IMG/VR virus record: IMGVR_UViG_3300048625_000193
Location: 1 to 31,940 of that record
From: a virus
DNA length: 31,940 nt
Reading direction: 5' to 3' (one strand)
In this document: positions 21,394 through 29,334 of the stretch, piece after piece
Layout: every line of letters begins with the position of its first letter
Position numbering within the stretch: position 1 is the first letter of the stretch
Notes under the pieces: generated by a model
What the model saw: only the letters and a program-made list of their open reading frames with translations
Databases searched by the model: none
Told to the model about the DNA's origin: nothing
Position numbers and translations under genes: made by a program

Positions 21394-21927
21394 TTAGTCG
21401 ACGAGAGCCGAGTAGAACTTCTTGAACGAGAAGCCGTCAGCCGAGGCGTAAGCGGTGATGGTCACGTCGTAACCGATCGCCTCGCCGTTCTGGTAGACCT
21501 GTTCACCGACGGAGAGAATCTCACCGGCGGGGATGTAGGTACGGATGGCGTCCGTGCCGTCAATGAGGTCGATGACGAACGACTTGCGTCCACCGGTCGA
21601 AGCGGGGTTGACCTCGATGGAACCGTCAGCGACGTCAACGGCTGAGCCGTAGTAGGCCGCGAGAGTATCGAGCGAGGTCTCCAAGAGAGTCGCCTGAAAA
21701 GTAGCGGTAGCTTCGGTGACAACCTCGCGGACGAGGTCGCTGTTCTGCCATGCGCGAATCTGGTTGGTGGAGCGGTCACGCGTTTCGGTGATGCCGTCCG
21801 AGTGGATGTAGCCGAGAGCGGTGAAACCGGTCAGCGACGTGGTAGCGCCGGTCGGGGCGGTTGCTCCGGTCGAGCCAACGTAGAGAGCGCCGGTCGTTCC
21901 GACGCGCACGTTAGTTGCTGTAGACAT
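21394..21927 (-). CDS. Major tail (tube) protein
   Basis: 177 residues from the ATG at 21927 behind AAAGGAAAC; the extra 12 residues upstream cover leader sequence. It has the beta-rich pattern of siphophage tube proteins: NVRVGTTGALYVGS...TGFTALGYIHSDGITETRDRSTNQIRAWQNSD (about 5-65), then TEATATFQATLLETSLDTLAAYYGS and a C-terminal strand set ending SFKKFYSALVD. It is abundant in the virion. The leader carries two small hairpins and the downstream gap a larger element, consistent with separate control of its expression. Confidence 0.87.
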   Translation of the reverse strand: MSTATNVRVGTTGALYVGSTGATAPTGATTSLTGFTALGYIHSDGITETRDRSTNQIRAWQNSDLVREVVTEATATFQATLLETSLDTLAAYYGSAVDVADGSIEVNPASTGGRKSFVIDLIDGTDAIRTYIPAGEILSVGEQVYQNGEAIGYDVTITAYASADGFSFKKFYSALVD

Positions 21928-21955
21928 TCTTTTGTTTCCTTTTGTTGAAGGGGGG

Positions 21956-21990
21956 TGAGGCAAGCGCCTCGGTATTCAGCGCGTCGGCTG
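21956..21990. other. Two short hairpins upstream of major tail gene
   Basis: GAGGC-AAGC-GCCTC (21957-21970) and TTCAGC-GCGTCG-GCTGAA (about 21975-21992) lie back to back in the 68-base gap between the tail terminator stop and the tail tube ribosome site. Neither is followed by a T tract on the minus strand. They may shape mRNA ends or stability. Confidence 0.4.
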
Positions 21991-21995
21991 AAGCT

Positions 21996-22391
21996 TTAGG
22001 GGTTCGTTCCCTTGACGGTCATGTCGACCGAGATGGAACGCTTCTCCTGAATGGATTCCTCTTGAGTCCTGACGGGACCGAGAGTTACGACCGCCCGCTT
22101 GATGACGTCGCGGGGAACCTCGACGACGAGGGCAGCGACGAGAAGGCTCGCCTCGTTAGCTACGCCATACTCCGAGGCATAGACCTCGATGACGGCGCTC
22201 GCTTCCTGAAGGATTTCGTTCACCGTCTGTTGGTACTGAACCAAGACGACGACCTCGACCTCGACCGGGGGAGACCCGGCGGGAAGCTTCTTCGTACCTA
22301 CCCGGCAAGTGCCGGAGCCGTAGATGGAGTCGAGCGACTCCTGAAGGTGAGAGACGAGGATGGGCTCGACGTCGGGGAAGATGACCGTCAT
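21996..22391 (-). CDS. Tail terminator / tail completion protein
   Basis: 131 residues between the gp10-like gene and the tail tube gene, the place of the tail terminator. An N-terminal helix, IFPDVEPILVSHLQESLDSI, and beta strands PPVEVEVVVLVQYQQ...SAVIEVYASEYG match the small mixed alpha/beta fold of siphophage terminators (gpU/TrP1 type). It caps the tail tube and joins it to the head. The start is in ATGA overlap with the upstream gene. Confidence 0.75.
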   Translation of the reverse strand: MTVIFPDVEPILVSHLQESLDSIYGSGTCRVGTKKLPAGSPPVEVEVVVLVQYQQTVNEILQEASAVIEVYASEYGVANEASLLVAALVVEVPRDVIKRAVVTLGPVRTQEESIQEKRSISVDMTVKGTNP

Positions 22392-22723
22392 CGTGTGGCT
22401 CCGTCTCGTAGGGCTTTTCTAAGGTGCGCGATACCGTCGCGCTTCTGCGTGTAAAAGTGAACTCGGAGCGCCATCTCCGGGTCGGCGTCTGAAGTGATGA
22501 TGAGGCGGGGGCGTTTTCCGCGCGCTTGCCAGGAGACGGAGAATCCTGCCTCGGCGTATCCGTGGAGTGTTCCTCCCGCGCCGTTCTGAGCGTCCTGAGC
22601 GGTAGCTTCCGCAGCGCCTTTGACGTCGTTCGCGGTGGCCATCATGGCGTCGCGAATGTAGGGGTTCTTCATGAGGAGCTCGGTGAGAGCCCCGTTGTCC
22701 ACAACGACTCGAACCTTAGCCAC
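22388..22723 (-). CDS. HK97 gp10-like neck/tail-completion protein
   Basis: 111 residues: AKVRVVVDNGALTELLMKNPYIRDAMMATANDVKGAAEATAQ (helix 1-50), then a beta region SVSWQARGKRPRLIITSDADPEMALRVHFYTQKR. The helical start followed by a strand pair ending near a conserved aromatic tail is the gp10-like pattern. It is overlapped on both sides (8 bases upstream, ATGA downstream), as expected for a connector cassette. Confidence 0.72.
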   Translation of the reverse strand: MAKVRVVVDNGALTELLMKNPYIRDAMMATANDVKGAAEATAQDAQNGAGGTLHGYAEAGFSVSWQARGKRPRLIITSDADPEMALRVHFYTQKRDGIAHLRKALRDGATR

Positions 22724-23048
22724 GGCGACGCCTCACGTTCACGATGACGCCCACCTCGAAGGTTCCGATGGTGTCGTAGACGGAGGGGTCTCCGTCCTTC
22801 TCCCATATCTGTTCACGAATCTCGAAGCGGTCGCCCTCTTGAATGACCGTCCCGTGAGGGAAGTAGATGGTGAGCTTCGCGTCGATAGGGTCACGCGATA
22901 CGTCTACGGGTTCAGCCGATCCGCTGAAGCCGATGAGGCAATTACGGACGAGCTCTTGGCTAGCCGTGAAGGACGGGTTCCCGTAGGAGTCGACACCGTT
23001 AGCGGTGCGTCGGTGAATGTAGATGGGTTCGTCGCCGGCAAGAATCAT
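22716..23048 (-). CDS. Head-tail stopper protein
   Basis: 110 residues from the ATG at 23048, overlapping the upstream stop (TAATG). A mostly beta small protein (MILAGDEPIYIHRRTANGVDSYGN...DAKLTIYFPHGTVIQEGDRFEIREQIWEKDGDPS) typical of stopper/connector proteins (gp16-SPP1-like) that close the portal after packaging. Assignment rests on order: adaptor, stopper, gp10-like, terminator. Confidence 0.72.
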   Translation of the reverse strand: MILAGDEPIYIHRRTANGVDSYGNPSFTASQELVRNCLIGFSGSAEPVDVSRDPIDAKLTIYFPHGTVIQEGDRFEIREQIWEKDGDPSVYDTIGTFEVGVIVNVRRRRG

Positions 23049-23494
23049 TAGTCGTCGAGCTCCGGGAAGTTGACGGGCTCGGAAGTGGTGGGCTCGTCCC
23101 ACACGAATTCGCCCGTCGTTGCGTCCGGTGCGAGGTTCACGCTGAAGGCCTTGCCTCGAGCGTTAGGGGTGAGGAGTTTGCGCTCGTCATCGGTGAGCCA
23201 AATATCTGTCCCGTTGCCGAAGTTGCGAGCCTGACCGAACGGTCCCGTGTTCTGTTGGTGATAGCTGAGGTTCTCCGGGTTACGAAGGACACGCGTCACC
23301 ATGCGAGCCGTGACGAACCTGACGGTGTCTACGGAGAGAGTTGCTCCGTCGATGCGTTCCTGAATCCGAGGGAACTCGGAACGGATGACGGTCTCAGCGT
23401 CCGCCAGGAGAGCCTCTACAAGCGTCTCATCGGTTGGTGCGCCCGTTCCGACCCATCGGTCGATGACGTCTGAGAACGTCGTCCATGTAGCCAT
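23048..23494 (-). CDS. Head-tail adaptor protein
   Basis: 148 residues. The N-terminal helices (SDVIDRWVGTGAPTDETLVEALLADAETVIRSEFP) and RFVTARMVTRVLRNPENLSYHQQNTGPFGQ are the signature of the Gp19/Gp15/Gp42-type adaptor that docks on the portal ring. A loop (DIWLTDDERKLLTPNARGKAFSV) and a disordered acidic tail follow. It is the first gene after the coat protein, the usual position. Confidence 0.82.
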   Translation of the reverse strand: MATWTTFSDVIDRWVGTGAPTDETLVEALLADAETVIRSEFPRIQERIDGATLSVDTVRFVTARMVTRVLRNPENLSYHQQNTGPFGQARNFGNGTDIWLTDDERKLLTPNARGKAFSVNLAPDATTGEFVWDEPTTSEPVNFPELDD

Positions 23495-23526
23495 GAGAGC
23501 CTTTCAAGCTGTAAGTCTGAGGGGGT

Positions 23527-23556
23527 GAGCGAGGGGAACCGAAGTCCCCCTCGCTC
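23527..23556 (-). other. Very stable UUCG hairpin after coat gene
   Basis: GAGCGAGGGG (23527-23536) is complementary to CCCCTCGCTC (23547-23556). In the minus-strand RNA the stem extends inward through a G-U and an A-U pair to a C(UUCG)G tetraloop, 13 pairs in all. It lies in the 76-base gap behind the coat gene. No T tract follows, so transcript stabilisation or partial termination is more likely than a full stop. Confidence 0.8.
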
Positions 23557-23570
23557 GAGGGTGCTAGTGA

Positions 23571-24398
23571 TTAGCTAGCGGGGAGGTACGTCTGAACGGC
23601 GGTAGCGCGAAGAACCTTCGAGCCGTAGACGTTCAGCGAGCGGATGTAGTCCGCGAACGCGAGCTCCATGCGACCGGCTTCGGTCTTGGCAATCTGACCG
23701 ACGTAAGCGACGGACGGACCGTGGAAGCCGATGGCGGCGGGCTTGACGGCGCTCGAGACGACGTGGCTAAGGAGCGGGTGCTCGATAACCGTGAAGCCGA
23801 GGAGGTTTCCGAGGACACCATTACGGAGCTCTCCGGCGGTGGTGACGTCTGCCGAAGTGAGCTTGGAACCCTCAGCGAGGAGGAGCGAAGCGAACTCGGG
23901 GCTCACGGCGAGGTAACGCTGAGAAGCGGGAACCTTAGCCTTGGTGAGTGCCTGACGGATCGCTACGACCGCAGCGTAAGCGTGAGCCGCGGTGGTGATA
24001 GCGCCGGTTCCGGCAGAGGTTCCGCCAGACTTCAGCTGAGCGATGACGTAAGCCTCAGCGTCCTCAGCGAGAGCGCGACCGGCGTCCATAGTTACGGGCT
24101 CGAATGAACCGGCTCCCTGAACACGGTCAACGTCGTCAACCTTGAACGAGATGGCCTTCTCCTGGTTGATGCTCAGCGACTGAGTGGAGTCGCTCAGAGC
24201 GTCGATGGTGAGGACGCGGCTGTTGCCCGAGTAGTCCTGAACCGAAGGGGTGGTGATGCCCGTAATCTTGACCACGTTGCCGGTCGAGATTTCGCCCTCG
24301 TACTGCTTGTTCAGAACGGGGATGATGGCCTGTGAAGTCTTGAAGGCTTCAAGGATGGATGCCGACCAAAGAGTCGGGATGAAGTTAGAGATAGCCAT
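23571..24398 (-). CDS. Major capsid protein (P22 coat-like)
   Basis: 275 residues: the start MAISNFIPTLWSASILEAFKTSQ and the segment YEGEISTGNVVKITGITTPSVQDYSG are typical of the P22 coat-protein-like family common in actinophages. After a flexible Ser/Gly/Thr region (SGGTSAGTGAITTA, about 122-135) comes a helical/beta core (AVVAIRQALTKAKVPASQRYLAVSPEFASLLL). It has the HK97 fold by family. Shorter than P22 coat (430), as usual for these relatives. It is bounded downstream by a strong hairpin that may raise its expression relative to the genes behind it. Confidence 0.87.
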   Translation of the reverse strand: MAISNFIPTLWSASILEAFKTSQAIIPVLNKQYEGEISTGNVVKITGITTPSVQDYSGNSRVLTIDALSDSTQSLSINQEKAISFKVDDVDRVQGAGSFEPVTMDAGRALAEDAEAYVIAQLKSGGTSAGTGAITTAAHAYAAVVAIRQALTKAKVPASQRYLAVSPEFASLLLAEGSKLTSADVTTAGELRNGVLGNLLGFTVIEHPLLSHVVSSAVKPAAIGFHGPSVAYVGQIAKTEAGRMELAFADYIRSLNVYGSKVLRATAVQTYLPAS

Positions 24399-24435
24399 GT
24401 TGACTAGCTCCTTTCTTGGTTAGGTGTGTTTTGGT

Positions 24436-24978
24436 TTACTGACCGAGTACGTCGGACAAACGTCCGGCGCGCTTCGCTTCCATGATTTCGCTCGGGCTCA
24501 TATTGGCGAGGTCTTCCTTCGTCAACTGACCGGGCTTCTCGGTAGCGGGGCGACCCTGAGACGCGTCGGGCGTCGGGGTCTTCGGCTTCGACTGAGTCGC
24601 AATGAGTGCGATCAGCGCGTCCGCGTTCTCTTCGAGCTCCTCGCGAGTGGAGCCGGTGAGTAGGCGGAGAGCCTCGGTGGGAATGTTCTTCTCTGACGCG
24701 ACCTCGTAACGAAGGAGCGCCGTCCGTGCGGACTCTGCCTCTGCCTTCGTCGTGGCAAGCTCTTCAGCCATGCGCTCTTGCGCGGGCTTCTGAGCGGCCT
24801 CGTATTCGCGCCACTTGTTAGCGAGCTCCTTGTCCGCGTTAGCGTCCTTGGCTCGCTTCTCCCACTTGCGGGCTTCAGCCTTCCAATCGGTCGACTCCGG
24901 CTCACCCTGCGGTTCCGGAATAGCAACCTCATCGGTTGGCTCTACTGTGGTTTCGTTGACGGTAATGTCGTCACTCAT
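24436..24978 (-). CDS. Scaffolding protein
   Basis: 180 residues from the ATG at 24978 behind GGAAAGGAAC. It is acidic, helical and low-complexity: an N-terminal disordered stretch rich in E/P/T, a central Lys/Glu/Ala coiled coil (KAEARKWEKRAKDANADKELANKWREYEA...), and a Pro/Ser tail ending KAGRLSDVLGQ-like helix (MEAKRAGRLSDVL). Position just before the coat gene and composition fit a scaffold that guides procapsid assembly and is then removed. Confidence 0.82.
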   Translation of the reverse strand: MSDDITVNETTVEPTDEVAIPEPQGEPESTDWKAEARKWEKRAKDANADKELANKWREYEAAQKPAQERMAEELATTKAEAESARTALLRYEVASEKNIPTEALRLLTGSTREELEENADALIALIATQSKPKTPTPDASQGRPATEKPGQLTKEDLANMSPSEIMEAKRAGRLSDVLGQ

Positions 24979-25049
24979 AGCGGTTCCTTTCCCCATGCGG
25001 GGTTAGTTGTCAGCCGTGCGGCTGTTTCCCGGCAAGACGCCGGAAGATG
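24979..25049 (-). other. Three tandem hairpins before scaffold gene
   Basis: The 71-base gap holds CCCC-ATGC-GGGG (24992-25003 region), CAGCC-GTGC-GGCTG (25013-25026 region) and CCGGC-AAGAC-GCCGG (25029-25043 region), one after the other. Each is perfect. None has a T tract in the minus-strand direction. They probably mark an mRNA processing or control point between the MuF and scaffold genes. Confidence 0.55.
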
Positions 25050-25790
25050 TTAGGAGCGTCCCGAGATGGTTCGCATCGCCGAGAGAATGTCCTCAGCGGA
25101 AGAGGAGTTGACCGAGGCAAAAGCCTCCTCGTACTCACTCTGAAAATTGTCGTAGTAGTCCGGGCGGTACGCGTCGAGACCCTTGAAGATGGGGACGGTC
25201 GTACAACCGCAATGGTCGTGATAGCCGTCGTCGTCCTCGAAGCTCGTGTATTGGTTGAGGGCAACCGTCGCGCAGAACGCGCAAGCGCTAGCCGAAGCGA
25301 CCCGCTGATATCCGACGACCGCCGAATCCTGCGAGGCAGCGTTCGCCATCGTCTCGCGGAAGATGTTCGTCACCTCACGGCCGACCGTCGCGCCGAGGTC
25401 TGTCTCAGCCTCGAACGTGAAGCCCGCCGAGAACTTAGCCATTGACCGCCCGACCGCTTTACTCGTCCGCTCCGCCTTCGACTTGTCAACCTCAGCCGCC
25501 CACGCAAGGAACACCGGGTCGTTTTGACGGCGAGTCAACGCGACCGCTGTAGCCTCCGGAGTGCCGGATGCTCGGAGCTTCTTGTAGTAGTCCGACGCGG
25601 TGATGAGAGCGAGGTCTCCGAACTTGTCGATCACTCCACCCGCAACGACCCGAATAGCGCCACCCGCCGTCTGACGGTCGAGACCGTCGAGCGAAGGGAG
25701 AAGCCTTGAGACGGTAGCCACGGCCTTAGCAGCGATGCCGTTCTGAGCGACCGCTGTAGCGCGAATAACGTCCTTAGAGAGCTGAGCCAT
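25050..25790 (-). CDS. MuF-like minor head protein
   Basis: 246 residues directly behind the portal gene (TAATG overlap). The N-terminal half is helical. The C-terminal half has SASACAFCATVALNQYTSF, then DDDGYHDHCGCTTVPIF: Cys and His residues in a C-x2-C ... H-x-HCGC layout common to MuF/gp7-type head-morphogenesis proteins of actinophages, likely metal-binding. It becomes a minor virion component and may be ejected with the DNA. Confidence 0.78.
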   Translation of the reverse strand: MAQLSKDVIRATAVAQNGIAAKAVATVSRLLPSLDGLDRQTAGGAIRVVAGGVIDKFGDLALITASDYYKKLRASGTPEATAVALTRRQNDPVFLAWAAEVDKSKAERTSKAVGRSMAKFSAGFTFEAETDLGATVGREVTNIFRETMANAASQDSAVVGYQRVASASACAFCATVALNQYTSFEDDDGYHDHCGCTTVPIFKGLDAYRPDYYDNFQSEYEEAFASVNSSSAEDILSAMRTISGRS

Positions 25791-27133
25791 TACTGAGTAG
25801 GCGCACCGTTCAGAAGCGACGTGACGAGGTCACTAGCGGATGCTGTAGCCTTCTCCGCCTTGAGGGTCTGCTTGTCCGTGTCAGAGAGACCGATACGGTT
25901 GTACGTCACCTCGGAGTCCGGAGTGAGAACGCCGGCAGAGATGAGCTTGACCGCTTCGTCAGCCGATGCGGCACGGGTCGGAGTCGATGCGTCACGCCAT
26001 AGCGGGCGAATCTGCGAAGCCTCCGGAGGGATGACACCGTCACGGACGAGGAGCGCCAGGCGGGCGACCTCATTCCATCCGCGACCGAATTGCTTCTGAC
26101 GACGCTCGGCGCGCTTGACGAGACGAGCTTCCATCTGACGGATAGCGTCCGCGCTCGCGGGGTTGTCCGTCTGAAAACCGAGATACGACGCGGGGATGGC
26201 GGTCTCAGCGGAGAGCATCTGAGCGTAGGCCTTGACTTGGTCGAAGTAGGGGCGCGGGTCGTTCGCGGAGAATTGACCGACGGTCGGAATCTGCCCGTCC
26301 TGATTCGCGGGGATACCGAGGAGACGACCCTGATAGACCGTCCACGGGTTCACCGGGTTACCGTCAGCGTCGAGGAATACGTCCTCGTCAGCGCCGAGGA
26401 TGTAACGCTGAGGAGCGGAATAGAACTCGCGGGCGACCTCCGCACCGAGGAGAGTACGCATCGCGCTATCCGTGTAGGAGCGGACGGCTCGAGTAATCTC
26501 TGAACGACCGTGAGGGTTCGAGGAGCGTGGGTTGTTCGCGAGCGCGACGACCGGGAGACGTCCGAGGTTGTGCTCGTCACGGGCGACGTCGAACGCGTTG
26601 CCCTTCGAGTCGAACGCGAGCCATACGGTGACGTTCGGGAGGTAGAGCGTTCCCGAGCTCGGGTGACCTGAGTCGTGACGGTCGAGCGAGAGCGCAGCGG
26701 TGAGGCGACGAAGACGGAGGTCATAGATGCCCGTCATGCGCTTCGGCGATTCGATAGTGATCAGCGGGTCGGCTTCGCCTTCCATGCCACGACCGACGAC
26801 GACGAAGCCCGTCCCGTAGATGAGCGAGTCAAGGTGACCGAGCGAAGACTCGACGTCGAGGTCGTTGGCTCGGTAGATGTCCTGAAGTCCGAGCGTGTCG
26901 GGTGCGATGAAACCCTCGAAGTCGAGGCGCTCCTCGAGAACCTGAACCGAAGTCCCCGCCCATCCGACGACAGACTCCATCGTGCGGAGCTGAGGGGGGA
27001 TGGAGATTCTCATATCCTTGAGGCGGTTCTTGCCCTCGTAGTAGGACTCGAGAACGGCGTTCTTCAAGTCGTGGCCTTCAAGCTTCGCGCGTAGCGCCTT
27101 GATAAGGTCGAGCTCTTCGGGAGTGAGGCTCAT
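25790..27133 (-). CDS. Portal protein
   Basis: 447 residues. The segments ESYYEGKNRLKDMRISIPPQLR, SVVGWAGTSVQVLEERLDFEGF, IDGTGFVVVGRG-like LIYGTGFVVVGRGM and VVALANNPRSSNPHGRSEITRAV are hallmarks of the SPP1-type (DUF/phage_prot_Gp6) portal family. The C-terminal helix region carries ETAIPASYLGFQTDNPASADAIRQME, also diagnostic. Twelve copies form the packaging channel. ATGA overlap with the large terminase gene, TAATG overlap with the MuF gene. Confidence 0.9.
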   Translation of the reverse strand: MSLTPEELDLIKALRAKLEGHDLKNAVLESYYEGKNRLKDMRISIPPQLRTMESVVGWAGTSVQVLEERLDFEGFIAPDTLGLQDIYRANDLDVESSLGHLDSLIYGTGFVVVGRGMEGEADPLITIESPKRMTGIYDLRLRRLTAALSLDRHDSGHPSSGTLYLPNVTVWLAFDSKGNAFDVARDEHNLGRLPVVALANNPRSSNPHGRSEITRAVRSYTDSAMRTLLGAEVAREFYSAPQRYILGADEDVFLDADGNPVNPWTVYQGRLLGIPANQDGQIPTVGQFSANDPRPYFDQVKAYAQMLSAETAIPASYLGFQTDNPASADAIRQMEARLVKRAERRQKQFGRGWNEVARLALLVRDGVIPPEASQIRPLWRDASTPTRAASADEAVKLISAGVLTPDSEVTYNRIGLSDTDKQTLKAEKATASASDLVTSLLNGAPTQ

Positions 27134-28647
27134 AGGATGGTTGCCCTTCGTGGCTTAGGTGCGCGGTCTTTAGTGGCGTGTCGAGCGCCATTAGCTAGGA
27201 CGGCGCAAGCGAGGAGGTCAACCTTCCGAGGGGAGGCCTTCTTTTCCTTCTTGAAACTTCCGGCTTCCGTAGCGACCGCGTTGAGGACGTGGCGCTGAAG
27301 TCGTGGATCGCCGTCGTGACCAATCTCTTTGGCGACAAGGTCGGCGAGGAATTGTTGCGCCATAGGAGCGACGCGGTGGTTCGTGGGAGGGATACGCTCA
27401 ACCCGGCGACGCCATGTCTGCGACCAAGTGAGAATGTCCGGCTCATAGAACGACGGGTCTGCCCAAAGCATCCGCACGTCGTACTTATTGAAAAGCTTAG
27501 CGATGGCAGCGTTCACGTCGTCGCGCGACACGGTCCATTCCGGGTCATTAGGGTCGGGCTCCCAAACGGCATGAACGGCTAGCGTCCCGGTCTTTATGTC
27601 TTGGATGACGATGCCCGTCGCGTCTCCGCTAACCGAGCCGTCGAATCCTGCCGTGACCGAAGCGCCGAGAGGGATAGTCTCCTCACGTTGAGCCTCAGCC
27701 CAAAAGTGAGGGGAGACGAAGTCCTCGCCCGCCAGGCGAACCCATTGGTTCAGACGGTAACGCTGAAACCCTGCGAAGCCCGCCGAGCCCGCCGAAGCGA
27801 TCGCCGCCTCGAAGTCGCCAAGGTCAAGGAGACCCTCGGCAAGGTTTGGGTTAGCTACGCGCCACGTCTCCGGCTCGGTAGGGTCGGCATCTTGTGGAGC
27901 CTCCCACGACCAGAAGCCGTATTGAGGGTCGAGCTCGCCATTGGAATCCACGACCTTCTTGCCGTGCTCATAGAGTCGGCCTAGTAGCGTGTCGGTGTTT
28001 CCGCCGGCGGTAGTGATGCCCACGACGAGAGACTCGGGGCGGTCAGCCGAGCCCGTCGTGAGAGCTTCCCAAAGCTCATCCCCGCGATGATTCGACGGTG
28101 ATGAAGCCCATGAGTGGAGCTCGTCAGCGATGACGAGCGAAGGAGCGTAACCGTGAGCCCTCTGCGCATCGGCAGAGAGAGCACGATAGACCGCTCCATT
28201 GGACGGATTCTCGAGTGCGTCCCGGTAGACCTTGATAACTTTTGAGAGCTCCGGACTTGCGAGAATCTGATTCCTCACCTCGCCGAAGACGATGCGAGCC
28301 TGAGCTCGGTCTGAGGCGGCTGAGAAAACTTGAGCTCCGGCGGGACCGTTGAGGAGATGCTCGGCAGCGAGCGCGGAACCTAGGAGCGACTTCCCGTTCT
28401 TACGCGGGAGAAGAATGAGAGCGCGACGGTAGCGGAGGAGCTTCGTCACGGGGTCTTCCTCGAGGAGACGGTCGAGGAGCCAACGTTGCCAAGCGGTGAA
28501 CTCGAGCGGATCGCCCGCCTTGAACCCGCGAGACGCGGTCATGAGAGTCGACGCGAAGTCCGTGACGTCAGAGCCACGGGTCTCGGTCGAGAAGCTAGGG
28601 ACGAACCAAGAGGGAGCCCACTCGGGATTAGGGAGTGGAAGCGTCAA
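27130..28647 (-). CDS. terL: Terminase large subunit
   Basis: 505 residues. ATPase domain: Walker A LPRKNGKS at 80-87, Walker B LVIADE at 171-176, and coupling motif TTAGG at 212-216. The C-terminal nuclease domain has acidic centres in TAGFDGSVSGDATGIVI (Asp336 region), WADPSF (about 396-401) and near the end (DLLACAVLAN). It cuts concatemeric DNA and drives it through the portal. The type cannot be told from the sequence alone; candidate cos structure lies upstream of the small subunit. ATGA overlaps on both sides. Confidence 0.93.
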   Translation of the reverse strand: MTLPLPNPEWAPSWFVPSFSTETRGSDVTDFASTLMTASRGFKAGDPLEFTAWQRWLLDRLLEEDPVTKLLRYRRALILLPRKNGKSLLGSALAAEHLLNGPAGAQVFSAASDRAQARIVFGEVRNQILASPELSKVIKVYRDALENPSNGAVYRALSADAQRAHGYAPSLVIADELHSWASSPSNHRGDELWEALTTGSADRPESLVVGITTAGGNTDTLLGRLYEHGKKVVDSNGELDPQYGFWSWEAPQDADPTEPETWRVANPNLAEGLLDLGDFEAAIASAGSAGFAGFQRYRLNQWVRLAGEDFVSPHFWAEAQREETIPLGASVTAGFDGSVSGDATGIVIQDIKTGTLAVHAVWEPDPNDPEWTVSRDDVNAAIAKLFNKYDVRMLWADPSFYEPDILTWSQTWRRRVERIPPTNHRVAPMAQQFLADLVAKEIGHDGDPRLQRHVLNAVATEAGSFKKEKKASPRKVDLLACAVLANGARHATKDRAPKPRRATIL

Positions 28648-29156
28648 GCGTTAGCCCTACGTTCGGCACGGCGAGCCTGAAGCTCGTCGAGCTTGTCAGC
28701 CACACGAATCTCCGCGACGCCTAGACGAGCTCGGTCGGTCGGTGAATAGCCGAGGCTCGAGAACCATGCGGTCATCTGAACGCGAAGGTCCTTGAGCTGA
28801 GCGACGAGAGGGGACGTCACCTTCTGCCCGTTCGAGACGATGTAGTAACGCTCCTCGGTTCCATTGGCTAGGAGGGTTCGGATATCCTCCGCCTCGTCCT
28901 GCGCTTGGCAGAGCATGACGACAAGGGGATAGTCCACGGTCGGAGAGAGCCACGACTTGCCGGCACTCCACACCCGCTCCCACAACTCGAGCCCCGGCTC
29001 TCCAAGGGGAGGAGGAACGGGAACCGAGCTCATCGGAACAAGGCCATCACCGGGCATCGGAGCATTAGGGAGCGGACGCTTGCCGGGGTTGCCGAGCGCG
29101 CGCTTGACCTCGATAGGCTTAGGCGGTCGACCCTGCGGGCGTCCTGTAGTAGCCAT
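28644..29156 (-). CDS. terS: Terminase small subunit (P27-like)
   Basis: 170 residues from the ATG at 29156 (AAGGAG 10 bases upstream; an in-frame ATG at 29180 would run over this ribosome site). The N-terminus GRPQGRPPKPIEVKRALGNPGKRPLPN is the typical start of the P27/Terminase_4 small subunit. It continues with LELWERVWSAGKSWLSPTVDYPLVVMLCQAQDEAEDI and an Arg-rich C-terminal helix (ADKLDELQARRAERR). It recognises the packaging site, probably in the non-coding DNA just upstream. Confidence 0.85.
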   Translation of the reverse strand: MATTGRPQGRPPKPIEVKRALGNPGKRPLPNAPMPGDGLVPMSSVPVPPPLGEPGLELWERVWSAGKSWLSPTVDYPLVVMLCQAQDEAEDIRTLLANGTEERYYIVSNGQKVTSPLVAQLKDLRVQMTAWFSSLGYSPTDRARLGVAEIRVADKLDELQARRAERRANA

Positions 29157-29329
29157 GCGGCTCGTTCTCCTTATGACCATGCGGTCGAATGATTCCGACC
29201 CCCTTCTCGAGTTTCGCGATTCTGTGTATGGGCTAATCGCGCCGGGAGGGAGGAGCGGGGAGGGGAGGGGGTCTCCCCCGGTGAGGGGACTCGGGGCTCG
29301 CGGTTAGGTGTGCTCGAGTTTGAGTCTTC
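29157..29329. other. Candidate packaging (cos) region with G tracts and inverted repeats
   Basis: 173 non-coding bases between the HNH gene and the small terminase gene. They include GGTCG/CGACC (about 29183-29200), a perfect 7-bp repeat CGCGATT (29215-29221)/AATCGCG (29235-29241), a plus-strand run of five G tracts (29244-29271) and GGGGG-TCT-CCCCC at its end (29267-29279). Phages of this type often have cos here. The exact cut is not visible. Confidence 0.45.
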
Positions 29330-29334
29330 TCAAA
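29319..29334. other. Hairpin at the end of the HNH gene
   Basis: TTTGAG-TCTT-CTCAAA is a perfect inverted repeat overlapping the HNH stop codon. It could serve as a weak terminator or mRNA end for the HNH transcript. Confidence 0.4.
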
